NCBI GenBank assembly: GCA_023055355.1
Contig: JALJCS010000004.1
Coordinates: 21,643,744-21,707,743 of the forward strand
Length of the DNA stretch: 64,000 nt
Source: Agelaius tricolor
Lineage: Eukaryota; Chordata; Aves; Passeriformes; Icteridae
Reading direction: 5' to 3'
Position numbers and translations under genes: made by a program. Under the pieces are notes generated by a model. The model had not been told where the DNA came from. It made no database searches and worked only from the letters and a program-made list of their open reading frames with translations. This document shows positions 45,513-58,812 of the stretch, piece after piece (position 1 is the stretch's first letter; each line of letters starts with the position of its first letter).

Positions 45513-48500
45513 GCAATCAAGAGATGCATCTTTTATTTATTAAATAAGAGACCACTATTACATCTGAAATGTGGAGTAATTATTCTAAATGCATTGATCA
45601 ATTTGTTAAGAGCTTTTAGGTAAAAATGTAGAGTCTCTGTTGCCGCCACAGTAAGATTTACTTCACATAGCAATATTCTGCTCACTGATACAAATACCAC
45701 CTCCTTTTAGTTAATTTCAGGAAACATCTCAGAAGTACTCTAGGCCAAAAAGGGATGATAAATGATTTGACATAGAAAATTGAAGTCCATTGATTAGAAG
45801 CAATTTTTTGTATTTTACAATAGAAAGATGAACTACATGATTCATGGAGACAATTTGCAGTGCAACTTCTCTCTAATTGCTGCTGGTCTAATGTAGGGGC
45901 ACACTACTAGAAAGTAGAGAAATCCATTTACCCAATCATATAATTTAAGCAGTAAAGAAAAATAGTGGATTTTTCCATTACCTTTTATATTTGCTTTGCT
46001 ACATTCCATCTGTGACCCTTATTTTGAGAGTGCTATGCTCCTTTAAACAATTCTGTAAGCATAATAAAGTTCCATTTCAGAATTTTTCAAAGTAGACTAA
46101 GGACTTTTCAAAAAAACCCGTAATTAAGGACATAACCAATCTCACTAATTCCTGATAATCTACTGTAAAACTAAATTATCTGCTAAGAGGTCTAATGAAT
46201 TCTCATCTTCAGGAGCAGGAAAGAACATTTTCTGTATTTCCTTTGGAATAAAAACTAGATGCTATTCTCTTCTGACTACTTACTCTGTGGTTGTCCCAGG
46301 ATCTGCAAATTTTGTTTTTAGTATTGTTTGAGGCTTTGAGGTTTTGTAACTGGAAATAGAAGTCCTATTTAAATCAAGATAGGATTTCTTTTCTTTTAGT
46401 ATTGTTCATGGGATAATAGATGGCTTTTTGCTACTGGAGAGATGGAAAGCATATCCTTAACTCCACTCATTGCATCAAGTCACAGTGCACAAAATAATTA
46501 TCTTTGTGTTCCAGATGTCTCCACTCAGAACCATTTCTATTAATTGCTGGAACTGCATTAAAACAAACAACATCAGTAAAAACAACCCTGAAGCAGAAGC
46601 TGATTCTGTGTAATGCTTTTAAGTTTTTTTTAATTGAAATAAGAACTTGTTTTGAAAGATATTTTCAAAAATACCCAGAAGGAAAATGCAAACATATTTG
46701 AAGTAAGTATTCTTCATTATTTCACATTGAAAACAAACAACATCAGTAGCAGTGTCAGGTTCCCTAGGAAGCTGAAATATTTTTATACATTGTTTTCTGA
46801 TTGTCCCAATGAATGTATGCAGTAAATGCAACATGTTGTGACACTTTAAAATATTTTCTGTGTTATAGCAATACCAAATTAAAGAATTTATGCAGGAATA
46901 ACAGCTTGAATTCTGCATTACACATAGAAAGACCCCAAGAATGTGAAAAAAATGTTGCAGCTTTTATAGTGGGATAATTAAGATCTGTACAGAGAAAATT
47001 GAAGAACTGAAAATGCCAGCTTATTTCTTTTAATTACAGCAGCTCTACTTATAAACATTAATATAACTAATAACAGTCTCATTGCACAATGCTCTGTTTT
47101 AAAACATCAGAGAAACCTGCAGCTTCCTGAAATCTGTATTAATGCTAACTGCAGTAATTCAAAACCAATGTTAAATATCAGCTACTTTTCTAAATACTGA
47201 TTTGAATGCATTATTTAGCTACTGTAGAGCACGGCTAGCATAGATACATCAGTGTTATAGTATTTGCTGATATTTCAGCAGTACCTAGGGTTTTAAAACT
47301 GGCCTCACGATTACTTGATTGGGATGTTAGGGAAAAAGAAAGGAGTTAGTAAATATAAATTTTGCAAAGACACATTTTAGTTAATATATTATACATACCT
47401 AAACACGGGAAGTAATTTTTTATAAGTAATTAGTATCTAAAAAAGGGGTCAGTAGTTTTGATCTGTCTGCTGCATGTGCTGGTAATCCCACTACATATAA
47501 AGGATTTACTGATGATTTAGATAAAATGGGCTAAGTAAATCGCTCTTGAAAGGACTTCTCCACACCAAACAGAGCTCATTACCTGCTCCAGAAAAACCAA
47601 GGAAAAAGTGAAAAATAGGCTACGATGTCCTTTTTGAACAGCAGGAACTGCATTACCAAAAACTGTCAAGCAAGAACGAACTTGAATTTTAATGTCAAAA
47701 GACATTATGATAAGCAATTTTCAGATTTGGACAATATAGACATATACATAGATACAGCTGGATATAGATCAGTATATATTGATACTTTAAGCAAATTTAC
47801 TAAAGAAGCAACATTTGCAAACTAAGAGATACTGTATTTTAAAATTAGATGGTGACTTTGAAGACTGCAAAACCCACATTTTTTTAGTGCTGGAGGTAGT
47901 TGTCAGCACTTAATGTCTTTGTAAATTCAGTTGTGGATTTCATAATAATAATAATAATTGTACAGGTTGCAGACCTAAAATTAGAACCATGCAAAGAAGC
48001 CCATTTTTTATCAGAGATGCCTTAAGATATGACTGCTAAGGGACAGAAGATAGGCCAGAAGAAGTTCCCAGCATAAATAGGACTCCACCGACAAAAAGTG
48101 CTTTGGTGATTCTACATGATAGATACAGAAATTACACAGCTGTGGATAAGCAAAATTGGCACATCTATGTCATAGTCCACTTTTGTTAGGGCAAAAAAAG
48201 CCTTTCAAATAAACCCACTTTTTGTAGGTCTAGCTGCATCTACGCTGGGATGGCTTTAGGAATATCTCAAGTGTTGTTATTCTTCAAAAGGAAAACATTC
48301 TGTATTTTGAGCCTAAAAAAAGCTTTATAGCTGCTTCTAATTTTACAGTAATGGGAAAATGCATTTGAAGGGATCTACCTTTTTTATCTTTCTTCTCATT
48401 TATCTCTATGCTCATAGGCGCTGCAGGTCCAGCCTGGATGCTTGTCCTTTTCTGCTATACCATCAAACTTCCATTTATTTTCAGCCCTGCCAGTTTCTAG

Positions 48501-49419
48501 AGTTCCAACTTTTAGCATCTGCCCATTTATCACCATCTTACAGTTCATGCTCAGACCCTTTCTCATAGCTGTTCAAGTTTCTCACCTCAGTTGTTCTTCC
48601 CTTTTTCTTTTGCAGGCCTCCACATAACCAAAAGATTTGTTGTAGCATTCATGCTTTTTTTCCTCTAGCCTCTGCCTTTTCCTTACTTTCTGTCTTCTGA
48701 AGACTCAGTCCTCTCCACTTCATTTGCCCATTTCTCTCTTTCAGAAGTTGAGGTCTGCAGTGCAGGAAAAGCTCCTCTCCTCTTAACTATTGTGCTAAGC
48801 ACCAGGGTGCCACTGGTGCCAGTGACAGCAGTTACAAGGAATGTCCTCAGCAGACATTTCAGTTCAGGAGGCAGCACACATCATGCAGTCTAGTTAAAGC
48901 AAAGTGCCTTTAAAGGGAGGGCTGTGAGTGTAAAGTGGTTACCAACACAGACCCTGCTTTCAGTAGAGTATCTATAACATAGTGTATACCAGAATAAGAT
49001 GGTAATGCTCCTCTCTTCCAGCTGTTATGTGGTTACCTGAAATCAAATAAAACCCAAAATCCTTGACTTATGTAGGAAAGTGGGCGTGGAGAAAAATTTT
49101 GAGAGTATGCATCCTCAGGCTTGCATGTCAGGAACAAAAACTTAATATTTTTGAGTTGCAATATAAAAAAGTAGTTACACAAGTAGTTACTTCTGCTTCT
49201 TGGGGCAGAAATACCTCTTCCTGCTATTGTTTTCCTATTGACTTCTTATTCATCACTGAAAATACTAGAACAAGAAAGAAACATAACAGAAAACTGCTGC
49301 ATTCTGATAATCTTCATCTTGTAAAATAACCACCCAAAATTTTCTTCAGGATTCTGAACCAAAAAGTAGAAAACCAGATTTTTCTGGACAAAGAATTTAT
49401 TCTACTTGATTTCGTGTAT
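45513..49419. other. 3.9 kb of unique AT-rich DNA
   Basis: No gene recognised. Includes an (AAT)n tract at 47942-47958 and a 19-bp sequence (AAAACAAACAACATCAGTA) repeated directly at about 46560 and 46732. 48360-48900 is less AT-rich with no identifiable product. Confidence 0.45.
47942..47958. repeat. (AAT)n microsatellite
   Basis: About six AAT units. Confidence 0.9.
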
Positions 49420-49554
49420 CCTGAAAGGGCAAATAAGTTGGAGACAGCAATAAATTACTGGGGTACCCAACCCCCTGAGGTGGAAGACAGGGATAGGGAG
49501 AAGAATGAACCTCCCACAGTCCAGGGAGATATGGTCAGTGACTTTCTAGAATAC

Positions 49555-50935
49555 TGTGGTGGTTTGACAGGAAATATGTTTTCTGGGATGCTGTGGTCAG
49601 GCCGATGGATGCTCAGATTTCAATATTGGCATCTAATGTGGCCATTGGGACATTGGATCCACCTCTGAGAACACGGGGTTAAAAGCAGGGCTCTCCCCTG
49701 GGAGGCTCTCTTGGGTTCCGGTCAGTGAAAGGTTCAGAGTTCCCCTGCCCGGCTGTGGGCTGGGCGGGGCAGGGGCAGCCATGGGGCCGGGTGAGGTAGG
49801 CCCAGGGGCAGCCATGGGGCCGGGTGAGGTAGGCCCAGGGGCAGCCATGCGGCCGGGTGAGGTAGGCCCAGGGGCAGCCATGGGGCCGGGTGAGGTAGGC
49901 CCAGGGGCAGCCATGGGGCCGGGTGAGGTAGGCCCAGGGGCAGCCATGGGGCCGGGTGAGGTAGGCCAGGCCCTGGACAGAAGGGAGGGGAAGGCCCCTG
50001 CAGGATGGAAGGGTGGAGGAGCACTGAGAGGCATCGGGCAGCCACTCCCCCGCCCAGGAGAGACAGAGAGAGAGCCTGTGCCTGTGCTTGTGCCACCTTG
50101 AAATTGAATAGTGGCCGGCGGAGAAGGAGAAGGGGGATGTGGTGAGAAGGTGCCCGGCTGGGCAGCCGTGGGAGTTCTGGACAGACAGAGCCTCAGATTT
50201 TTAACCCTTTTCTTGGATGATGGAAACCTTGCAAATGCTAATCCTCCTGGAGCTGAATGAGAAGAGAGATAGAGATAAGAGGAAATGGGCCACGAGAGAA
50301 ATAGAGAAGAACTCAGGTGGAAGAGATGATGGAATAGCTTATGCTGGACTCTTTTTGTATAGCCATGGACAGAACCATGTTCCTTGTGATACAGGGACTG
50401 CATTCTAGAGGGAGGCAATGCCTCAGGACCAAGAGGGTTCGGTGTGGGTACCCCTCAGCCCCAGGGGGTGAAAAATATGGGGGGACAGGTGTCCCGAAGT
50501 TGAGACTGTGCCATTTTGGAGTGGGACGAAGCATCCTTAAAAGTCAACCCTAGAAGCAGCTCTGGTCCGTGTTCAGTGGTGAGAGCACTGGACATGAAAG
50601 GAAGAGGTCACCATTGGCACAAGAAGGACTCCTTCTCCTCTTGATGAACTGAGGATTGAGTATTCTGAAGGGTGGTGCCGGACCGAGAGTCGATGATTTG
50701 GGCGATGTATTGTATTGGGAATTTGCTGGGGAGGAGGAGGAGATATATTTGTGAAGTTTTCATTTTCCTTGTGTGTTTCTTTTTTTTTCCTTTCCCTTGT
50801 GGTTTAGTTAATAATTTATTTTTTTTTCTAAGTGGGAGCCTGCTTTGCTTATTCCTGGTCACATCTCATAGCAGAAACCAGGGAGAGAGTATTCTCATGG
50901 AGGCACTGGCATTGTGCCAGTGTCAAACCATGACA
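49555..50935. mobile_element. 1381-bp solo LTR in CR1, target duplication AATAC
   Basis: Starts TGTGGTGGTTTGACAGG and ends TGTCAAACCATGACA, so the termini are 15-bp inverted repeats with two mismatches. AATAC flanks both sides exactly (49550-49554 and 50936-50940). TATA-like 'ggggttaaaagcagggc' lies near 49677 and may mark a + strand promoter, but the sense strand is not settled. It contains six 33-bp tandem repeats (49771-49968). A 261-codon minus-strand ORF (49633-50418) and a 106-codon + ORF arise from the frame-neutral repeat and GC-richness. I do not regard either as a gene. Confidence 0.9.
49771..49968. repeat. Six 33-bp GC-rich tandem repeats in the LTR
   Basis: Units begin AGGGGCAGCCATGGGGCCGG at 49771, 49804, 49837, 49870, 49903 and 49936. 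They are nearly identical: one G-to-C change in the third unit, and the last is short by about one base. The period is 11 codons, so frames stay open on both strands. Each unit carries four G-runs of three or more once the next unit is counted. Confidence 0.95.
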
Positions 50936-52273
50936 AATACTTAAAACCACACAAATCTATGTGTGTGGTCAGAATGTGGCCAGATGGAATCCACCTGAGG
51001 ATACTGAGGGAGATCTTGAAAGTGCTATCTGAGCCACATTCTATCATTTATCATTAGCCCTTGTCAAATGAGGGATCTTAGATGACTGAAGGCTGGCCAA
51101 TGTGATGTTCATCTACAGAAGGGTCAGAAGAAGAATCCAGACAGCTATGGGCCTGTCAGTCTGACCTGGGTACCAAGGAAAGGCATAGAGTAGATCATCC
51201 TGAGTGTCATTGCATGGCATTTGCAGGACAACCCAGTCAGGAGGCAGGTCCTGCTTGAACAACCTGATCTCACCCTATGAAGTGGGTGATCCACTTAACA
51301 AATGAGGGAAAGGCTCTGAACATTGTCTGCTTTTTCAACATTTTTCACAGCATTCTCCTGGGGAATCTCGATGTTCATGTCTTGGATGGGTCCACTGCTC
51401 ACTGGGTTAAAAATTGCCTGGATGACTGGTCGGAGGGCATTGTTGAATGGAGTTAGATCCAGTTGGTGGCCAGTAACTACTGGTGTTCTCCAGGGATCAG
51501 TATTGGGACCATGCTCTTTGATATCTCGATCAAGGATCTGGATGAGGGGGTTAAGCACATTTAGTAAGTCTGCAGATTAATTAAGTTGGGTAGGAGTGTT
51601 GATCTGCTGCAGTTTAGGAAGGCCCTGCAGAGGGATCTGGACTGAGGCTGAGAACAACAGTATGAGGTTCAACAAGTATGACAATGGTGTGGTCAGCAGA
51701 ACTAGGAACGAGATTTTTTTCCCTGTATTTTGCCCTGATGAAACTGCACCTTGTTTTGGGTCCCTCACAACAAGAAAAACATTAAGGGGCTGGAGTGTGT
51801 CCAGAGAAGGGCAATGGAGCTGGTAAAGGGTCTGGATCATAAGTCTAGAACTTGAGGAGTGGCTGAGAGAGCTGGGGGTGTTTAGCCTGGAGAAAAGGAG
51901 ACTCAGGGGAAACCTTATCAGTCCCTACAGCTCCCTGACAGGAAGGTGCAGCCAGGTGGGTGTCAGCCTCTTCTCCCAGGCAACCAGAGACAGGACAAAA
52001 GGTAATGGTCTCAAATTGCTCCAGGAGAAGTTTAGATTGGATGTTAGTAAAAATTCCTTCACTGAACAGGCTGTCAGTTGGAACAAATTACCCAAAGAAG
52101 TGGTTGAGTCACCATCCTTGGATGCATTTAAAACATGTGTAGACGTGGAACTTAGGGACATGGTTTAGTGGTAGATGTGGTAATGCTGCATGAATGGTTG
52201 AACCCAATGATCTTGAAGGATCTTTTCCAACTGCACTGAGTCTATTACACTAAGTAAAACATTATTTCATATT

Positions 52274-52320
52274 TTAGGGTTAGAATTAAGGGTTAGGGAT
52301 TATGGAGTTTGGTTTAGGGT
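52274..52320 (+). repeat. Degenerate telomere-like hexamers
   Basis: TTAGGG at 52274 and 52293, TAAGGG at 52287 and TTTAGGG at 52313 cluster within 47 bp, about 20 bp after a CR1 3' end. Confidence 0.6.
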
Positions 52321-54284
52321 GTTAACAGTTTTGTATTGGGGTTTATTAGGTTTGATTTATGTCTCCTTGTATTATGTTTTATGTTTTTACTATTACCTAC
52401 TTAGAAGTTCCAAGTGAGTGTAGAGAAACAGTATAAGACCCTTCGGTTGAAAAAGCACAATTACTAAAATAGTACAAATGATAATGAATTTACAATTCAA
52501 GAACAAAAACTGGTAAGAATATGAGAAAAAAGTAGTATAAGCAGTGCACACAATTGTAAAGTCAGAAACTGGAGGATAGGATTACATTATTGGTAAGGTT
52601 TCTGTGCGATTGAGATACTTGTTCTTAGCAATATACTAGTTCTGTGTATTTATTTCTTTAGCCTAGTGAAGATTTTCCTTAGACTAGCTCTATATATCCT
52701 CACTGAATTTATCAGTTATCAAAAAAATATTTCAAACAATACTATAATAGCCACTTCATGTAGCTTTGTTATGAATTCCAAATTATTATTAATTAATACT
52801 GTGATGATTAATGTTACTTATAAATGTTAAATTAGTGTTTTAAATCAGTTTTCATACTTTGATTAACTTGTGTTGAGATTTTTGTTTGCTGGGTTTTTTG
52901 GTGTTGTTTTTACAGTTTAAGTAATACTAATGATGTGTGGATTATGGCCTAAACTGTACTTGTATTAGATTGTGCACATACCAGGTTTTTTTAGAAACAA
53001 CCTGACTAAGGTTTGTGTGGTAACTGAAAGATGTAAGAATTTCAGAAAACTAGGAATAGATCTTATATTCAAAAAATAGTTTTTCTTTGCATATAAGTGT
53101 TGCAGTACCTGAATCAGAGATAATAGACAAGAAGCACATTTTAACAACATTTTATATTCACTAAAACCTCTGATTATATGTCTTGGTCTGATTGTCTCAT
53201 TTTCTTGATTTCCAGCTATTAAGTGCAGAGATACAACCTCTGGCTGAGGAGGTTGCCCACAAGCCTAAGATTGCTGAAAGAATCCAGGAGATATCACTTT
53301 CCTCTTGCCATGCTACCCTCCACACCTAGTACTAGACATTTTCAGATAAAATACTGTACTACATGGGTTATTGATATGAATCTTTACAGGCTTTCTTTAT
53401 TTTTAGTTATTTATTTAAAAAGTATTAAAAATTTCATGTGGCTGCCCTACTATTCCACCATAAGTTAATATTTGAATTCTTGTGTATGAGTATGTGTTGT
53501 TTACAAATGGTTTTCTGGACACCAGAAGTGTGAAAAATCCCATTTTGTGTTTACTGTATCATTGATATACTTTAGTAATGTATTCTGAGAACTCATTGGG
53601 ATACATTGATTGAAAATTCTCATTTAAAGTTGAATAGTTGTTTAGCAACTTTAAAATTCAATCAGAACCTTTTCCTGCATTTCATTATGAGGTTATTTCA
53701 TAATTACTCAGTAAATAGGTCCTACCTGTTTACTAATGCAGAAATAACAACTCATGACACTGCTGAATTACAACTGCACAGCTGGAGAAGATACTTAGAG
53801 AAATAAAGAACAGATTATTTAGAAAGCACTGGGGAAAAGCCAGCATCAAGAATCCTTCCTCAACCTTCACCCATTCTCCCCTTCACTGTTGTAAACAGTG
53901 CTACAAAATTCAGCATGGTTGTCTATATTCTAATTAGAGCCAGTTCATTATTTACTTATGCAGCTTAGAGGAATTGGGATATTGATACCTAGAAGAAAGC
54001 TATGCTTCTAACCAATGGAAGGATGGGTGAAATGCTGCAACAGACCCTGTACTCACTGCATTGAGTTTAGTCCAGTGAGTGAACAGGATGGTGTAGAATT
54101 GGGTTCAAAATATACCAAGACACACCACATTTTGTTTTTCTTTGGGAGTAAAGTCCTAAACATACAATTTCCTTTGCTTGTGTGATACCTGCATTGCATG
54201 CTCCTCTGAATTCTGACAGGAAAAAAGAAGTTAGCACCATGATTCAAGACTGTTTAAAGGTTTATTAAAGGTAATATTTTATTA
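52321..54284. other. AT-rich unique DNA
   Basis: No gene or repeat family recognised. Confidence 0.5.
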
Positions 54285-54350
54285 CGATAACAGTTGGACT
54301 GATGATCTTAGAGATATTTTCCAACCAAAACAATTCAATGATTCTGTGTT
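54285..54350 (+). mobile_element. CR1 LINE, 60-bp 3' tip
   Basis: 'ggactgatgatcttagagat' followed by 'attttccaaccaaaacaatt' and 'caatgattctgtgtt' is the terminal part of CR1. The rest of the element is absent. Confidence 0.75.
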
Positions 54351-57300
54351 ACTACCTCTCAAAAAGACAAGCATGTTATTATTACTGTAACCTTAAATTT
54401 TTAGTACTCATTCACAAAACTACAGTATATACTTATCACTTCTAGGAAATTAGTTCAGTGGAATACTTATGAGAAAATAATGATTCACTGTGCCTTCCTT
54501 TCTCTTTCAGTAGGAAAATTTCAACAAGAACCATACTGTAGATACTAAGCCCTCTCAAATTAAGCAATTTATTCCAATTATTTTGTATACCTTCACTGGT
54601 AGCTTTAATCATTATAACCATGTATGTTTTTCATTCTAGGCTGCTTTGCAGTTGAGTTGGGCTTTCTACAATTACATATAGGTCACATCACAGAATTCTT
54701 TGATTTTCTCTTTTCCCCTTCTTTATTATTCTTTTTTGCTCCTAATAAAGACATTCTTTGTTTCATGATAGAAAACAAAGGATACAGTAAGCTCTTTCTC
54801 ATTTTGATATTCATAGCTCTACCTCTTAGCTTCCTTCCCTTCAGTTCTTGACTTCCCTCTTCATATATTTTCATCCTATTTTCTTCCTGCTGACTCCAAA
54901 GGATGCCTGTTGCTATCCTTCAGCAGAACAGTGGCTATGGCTCCACACATGAAAAACTGGCATATGCATTCTCCATGTCCCTCCCCCTGTTTCTTCCCAC
55001 CCCTGCAGTATTTCCTCCTTTTTACCTCGGAGAACTAATTCAAGCTAAAATCCAGCCCAACAACTACAGAGAATTTTTAACCCAGCAGCTAATGGTGATG
55101 GTTTTGATTGTTTTTAATGCAGACATAGAAGATGACATGCAAGCATGAAAACTGGGCCAAGAAAGATTTAATACCTTCTTTTAGTGGCCAGTATGGTTTA
55201 TACAGATCTAAAGCAAATGCAGAACTAAGCTATGAAGTGATCAGGTAATTTTTTCAGTCAGCCAAATTCTACTTAAAGTCTTAGGTGCAACATGGGGTGT
55301 TATTTTATTAACTAGCGTTATTACACAACTTTCTTTAAAAATGACATAAATTATATCAGCTTACACATCTTCATACCAATACCACAATGTCCAGCAGTTC
55401 TCAGTCTGTGTCAATTGTACCACAAATAATTAATTGCACTAAACCTGTTCCCCATAAAACCCAAACACATTCACTTCCTGTGCCCGAAAAGCATGAGGTT
55501 ACCCAAAGCATCTGAGAGGCTCACAGGCTTATTCTGTAGAAATAATATACAAATTTTTGATTTCAACAACATTCCAAATGGGTTAAAAGACCCATAGAGC
55601 AGCGTGAAGCTTTTGGCAGATAAGTTCTGCCACGAGAGTGTCCAATAAAACTTTTGGCACTTAATGGTCAGTGCATACCACTAGAGCAGCATCAAGCACA
55701 CCATATGTGTAAAGCACATTGTTTCCTTGCCTAGGACAGCAACCTTAGTTTATTTAAATAGACTTTTCTACAGAAACCAAATCAAATTAAAACCAGTATA
55801 TGATGCTTAGGCTTTTTAAAAGTTGTTTTATTTAAGCTTTTGTTTTTCTTCCCTCCAATCAAGTACAGAAGTATCTTGCTAAAATACACTTTCTTTAAGA
55901 TACCTGACTTTCTTTCCAACCACCCTTTCCTTTTCCACTAAAAAATTCTCTTCCTCTAACAATCCCTTTCACTCCCAAAATGAAGTCAGAAACAGACACA
56001 CCATTTCCCAATATCAGAATATGCTTCTGTCATGATAAAAATTTGTTTTGCTTACTTCCATCACAAAACATCTTTCTTAAACATTTAAATGCTTGTTATA
56101 ATACATTATGAAAGTATTTCTCAGGAAGATGTAAATTACACTGAAGACATACTACTGGATTCTTAGATTCAAAACTATTCACGAAATAATGAGTCTTCAT
56201 AAATAACATAAACTGTGGATTTAAATCAGTTTGTTAAGATTATCAGAAGATTAATATTTTTTCTTAGCACATATTTTCATGTATGTGCTATTCAACTTTT
56301 CATGTAGATGAGAAAAACACTTCTATAAAGAAAGCTTCCCCCTACAAAGAAGCAGCAACAGAGGCTTTAATATTTAATTTCTATCTACAAGCTAATGGTT
56401 TTGTGAAAGTTCCATCAATACATAGTATATGGTTGAAACATGTCAGATTCTGTGTCACATGGATAAATTACTAGTAAAAAATATGGAAAACATATAAATA
56501 CGTAGACCTGCTGTGTTTTGTATACTTGTTTCTGTCTTTGCAATGTGATTAACAATCACTACTTATGTATGGAGAAATAGTACTGAGCTGTCAATATTCA
56601 CTTATGCTACCTCTTTATTTTTGTACATGTACCCAGGGCCTAATTTTCTGGTTATTATTAAGGTCATTATGAAGATATCATTAGATCAAACTGACTCCCA
56701 ATTCTATTTTTCAAATAATAGAAATGGAAGAATGGTCACTGAATCAGGAATTTTAAATGCATTTGGGAAAATGATAGTCACCTAACCTTCTATCAAGTGT
56801 CACTTGATAGAAGAAAACCAGACTTTTAGGGCATTTTGGTCTCTTGATTAGTCATCGCCCATCACCAATATTAGACAGTAGATAAAGAACTTGGCTGGAG
56901 ATTGAGGATTATTTCACACTGTCCTTTCTTATTTTACATTAAAAGATTATAATTCATATTTTACAACACTAGTATTAGAAAATAAGGTCATAGATAAAAC
57001 ATAATGTTGATTTTAAAAATATCATGAGCATTAGCCTCATGTTCTTTCATGAACAGGCCCTGTAAGTAAGACACCTACTTTTCTCCTATTTTGTCTTTGC
57101 CTATACTACCCAATGTGATCCCATAGCACTGAACAGCTGATGCTTGCCTTTGCATCCGACCACCTCTAAAGTAAAAAGTAAAATATATGTGGAAGTGCTC
57201 TTCTATATACTAACATTTATTTTAAAGTAATATATTATTTATACAGGCCCTTACTGCACATAAGCTTGGCAGAATATTCTTGGTAGCTCAAACAAATTTT

Positions 57301-58024
57301 TCTGTATTTGCATTTGAGTCATCCATTTGTAATAAAAGGTTTAAGACAAAAGACATGTTTTCATAAAAAGGTATCTAATGAAAGATAATTTGAATGTTTT
57401 AAGTTGCAAATAGATCCTTATTTACACTTTCTACTTAATGGCACTTTCTAGTTTGGAGAAACTGTAAGAGGGAATTACACTAACATTTGGTACAAGGGTG
57501 TAAATTACATAAACATATGCTTAGGCAGTCAGCAGCATTAGAGGCTGCTGTATTTCTTTACGATAAATGATAGATTTTTGTTTAATAGCAATAATACTTG
57601 CCCAAATTTTATATATAGTACACATCTGTTAAATTATTATTGTACTCTAATTATAAATATAACAAGAGATTGTCCTAGGAGCAGGAAAGTCAGTTGTGAA
57701 TATTTAGGTTGAAATTACATTTATTTCCTAAATCCTGTTATTGGAGCACAAGACTTTCTTTTAATTATCACAAATCACAATCTTTTCCATCACAGATTCT
57801 TTCAATATACGTATATTTTCACCTTAGCATTTATATGTTTATTTTAATTTGAAGAAATGCTTTGTGAAGGTTGTTATTCTGTCAATAATTTAAAACTGAG
57901 AAAAGACTTTAATCTTCTGTAGTTAGTGCTACTATTGCATCATTCTTGGACTGTGATTATCAACATCAATAAAATAAATCCTTGACCCTTTAAGTGGAAA
58001 TAATAATCTGCTTTTCATACAATA
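54351..58024. other. 3.7 kb of unique AT-rich DNA
   Basis: No gene recognised. ORFs of 60-81 codons have no known motifs. One palindrome is listed separately. Confidence 0.5.
56787..56813. repeat. 27-bp palindrome, 13-bp arms
   Basis: CTTCTATCAAGTG, then T, then CACTTGATAGAAG. The arms are perfectly complementary with a one-base spacer. Confidence 0.9.
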
Positions 58025-58812
58025 ATCATAGAATTGCCAAGGTTACAAGAACCCTTTAAGATCATCCAGTCCCACCATCCAGCATTACCCCTGCAATAAC
58101 CCCTAAATCACTAAAGCACACCACCCAGCAACAGATCCAGACTCCTTTTGAGCACCTCCTGGGAAACCTATTTCCTGACCACCCTAACAGTGAAAAAGAA
58201 TTCTTCTAATATCTGATCTGAATCTCTCCTCTCTCATCTTATGGCCATTTCCTCTGGTCCTCTCTTGCTGGCACAGTAGAGGAAACCAGTCCCCACCTCA
58301 CTACACCCTCCTTTCAGGGCATGAAGTCCCCCCTGAGCCTCCTCTCCTCCAGACTAAACAAACCCAGATCCCTCACCCATTCCTCATAAGACAGGTTTTC
58401 TAGTCCTTTCACAAGCCTTGTTGGTCTTCTCTGGACACTCTCCAGCACCTCAAAGTCCTTTTTAAAGTGAGGGTCCCAGAACTGAACACAGGATTCAAGG
58501 TCTGGCCTCACCAGTGCCAAGTGCAGAGGAACAATCTCTGCCCTGGTCCTGCAGGTCACACTATTCTTGATAGAGGCCAGGGTGCCACAGGGCTTCTTGG
58601 CCACCTGGGCACACTGTTGGCTTATATTGAGCTGGCTTCAACCAGCACCCCCAAGCCCCCTGCTGCTGAACAGCTCTCCAGCCACCAGCCATCCTCCCCC
58701 AGCCTGTAACACTGCATGGGGTGGTTGTGTGGGACACAGCACTTTGCCTTATTGAGCCTCATGAAGCTGTCGTTAGCTTGAGTCTCTCCAGGTCTCTCTG
58801 TAGAGCTTTTTT
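58025..58812 (-). mobile_element. CR1 LINE, 3' 790 bp
   Basis: The + strand reads 'aatcatagaattgcc', 'ttaagatcatccagtcccac', 'cctcctttcagggcatgaag', 'cctcataagacaggttttc', 'cttggccacctgggcacact' and 'ccaggtctctctgtagagc', the reverse complement of CR1 from its 3' end into ORF2. It ends abruptly near 58812, the usual CR1 5' truncation. The minus-strand ORF at 58314-58604 (96 codons) is a surviving piece of ORF2's C-terminal region. Confidence 0.88.

Larger units (their letters stand above)
49420..52252 (+). mobile_element. CR1 LINE split by a 1.4-kb LTR
   Basis: The left part (about 49420-49554) matches CR1 ORF2 upstream of RT ('gaggtggaagacaggga', 'gaacctcccacagtccag', 'atggtcagtgactttct'). 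The right part resumes at 50936 ('cttaaaaccacacaaatcta', 'gatggaatccacctgagg'). It contains the RT motif GVLQGSVLGP at 51482-51511, then the 3' UTR and the terminus 'aaggatcttttccaactg'. Stops and deletions are frequent. One deletion near 51235 removes a stretch before 'ggcaggtcctgcttgaac'. The start near 49420 is approximate. Confidence 0.88.

Noticed and set aside
46515..46702. Exon-like segment (CCAG acceptor, GTAAGT donor)
   Set aside because: Weak pyrimidine tract, stops in most frames and AT-rich composition. Such pairs are expected by chance.
48727..48900. Acceptor-like TTTCTCTCTTTCAG with a following segment as an exon
   Set aside because: No convincing donor downstream and no sustained frame.
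49771..49968. Regular repeats as a CRISPR array
   Set aside because: The units are contiguous with no unique spacers, and the context is a vertebrate LTR.
49633..50418. 261-codon minus-strand ORF, proline/alanine-rich
   Set aside because: It lies almost wholly in the LTR and crosses six 33-bp repeats whose 11-codon period keeps any frame open. A + strand ORF exists over the same repeats. No signal of a real gene.
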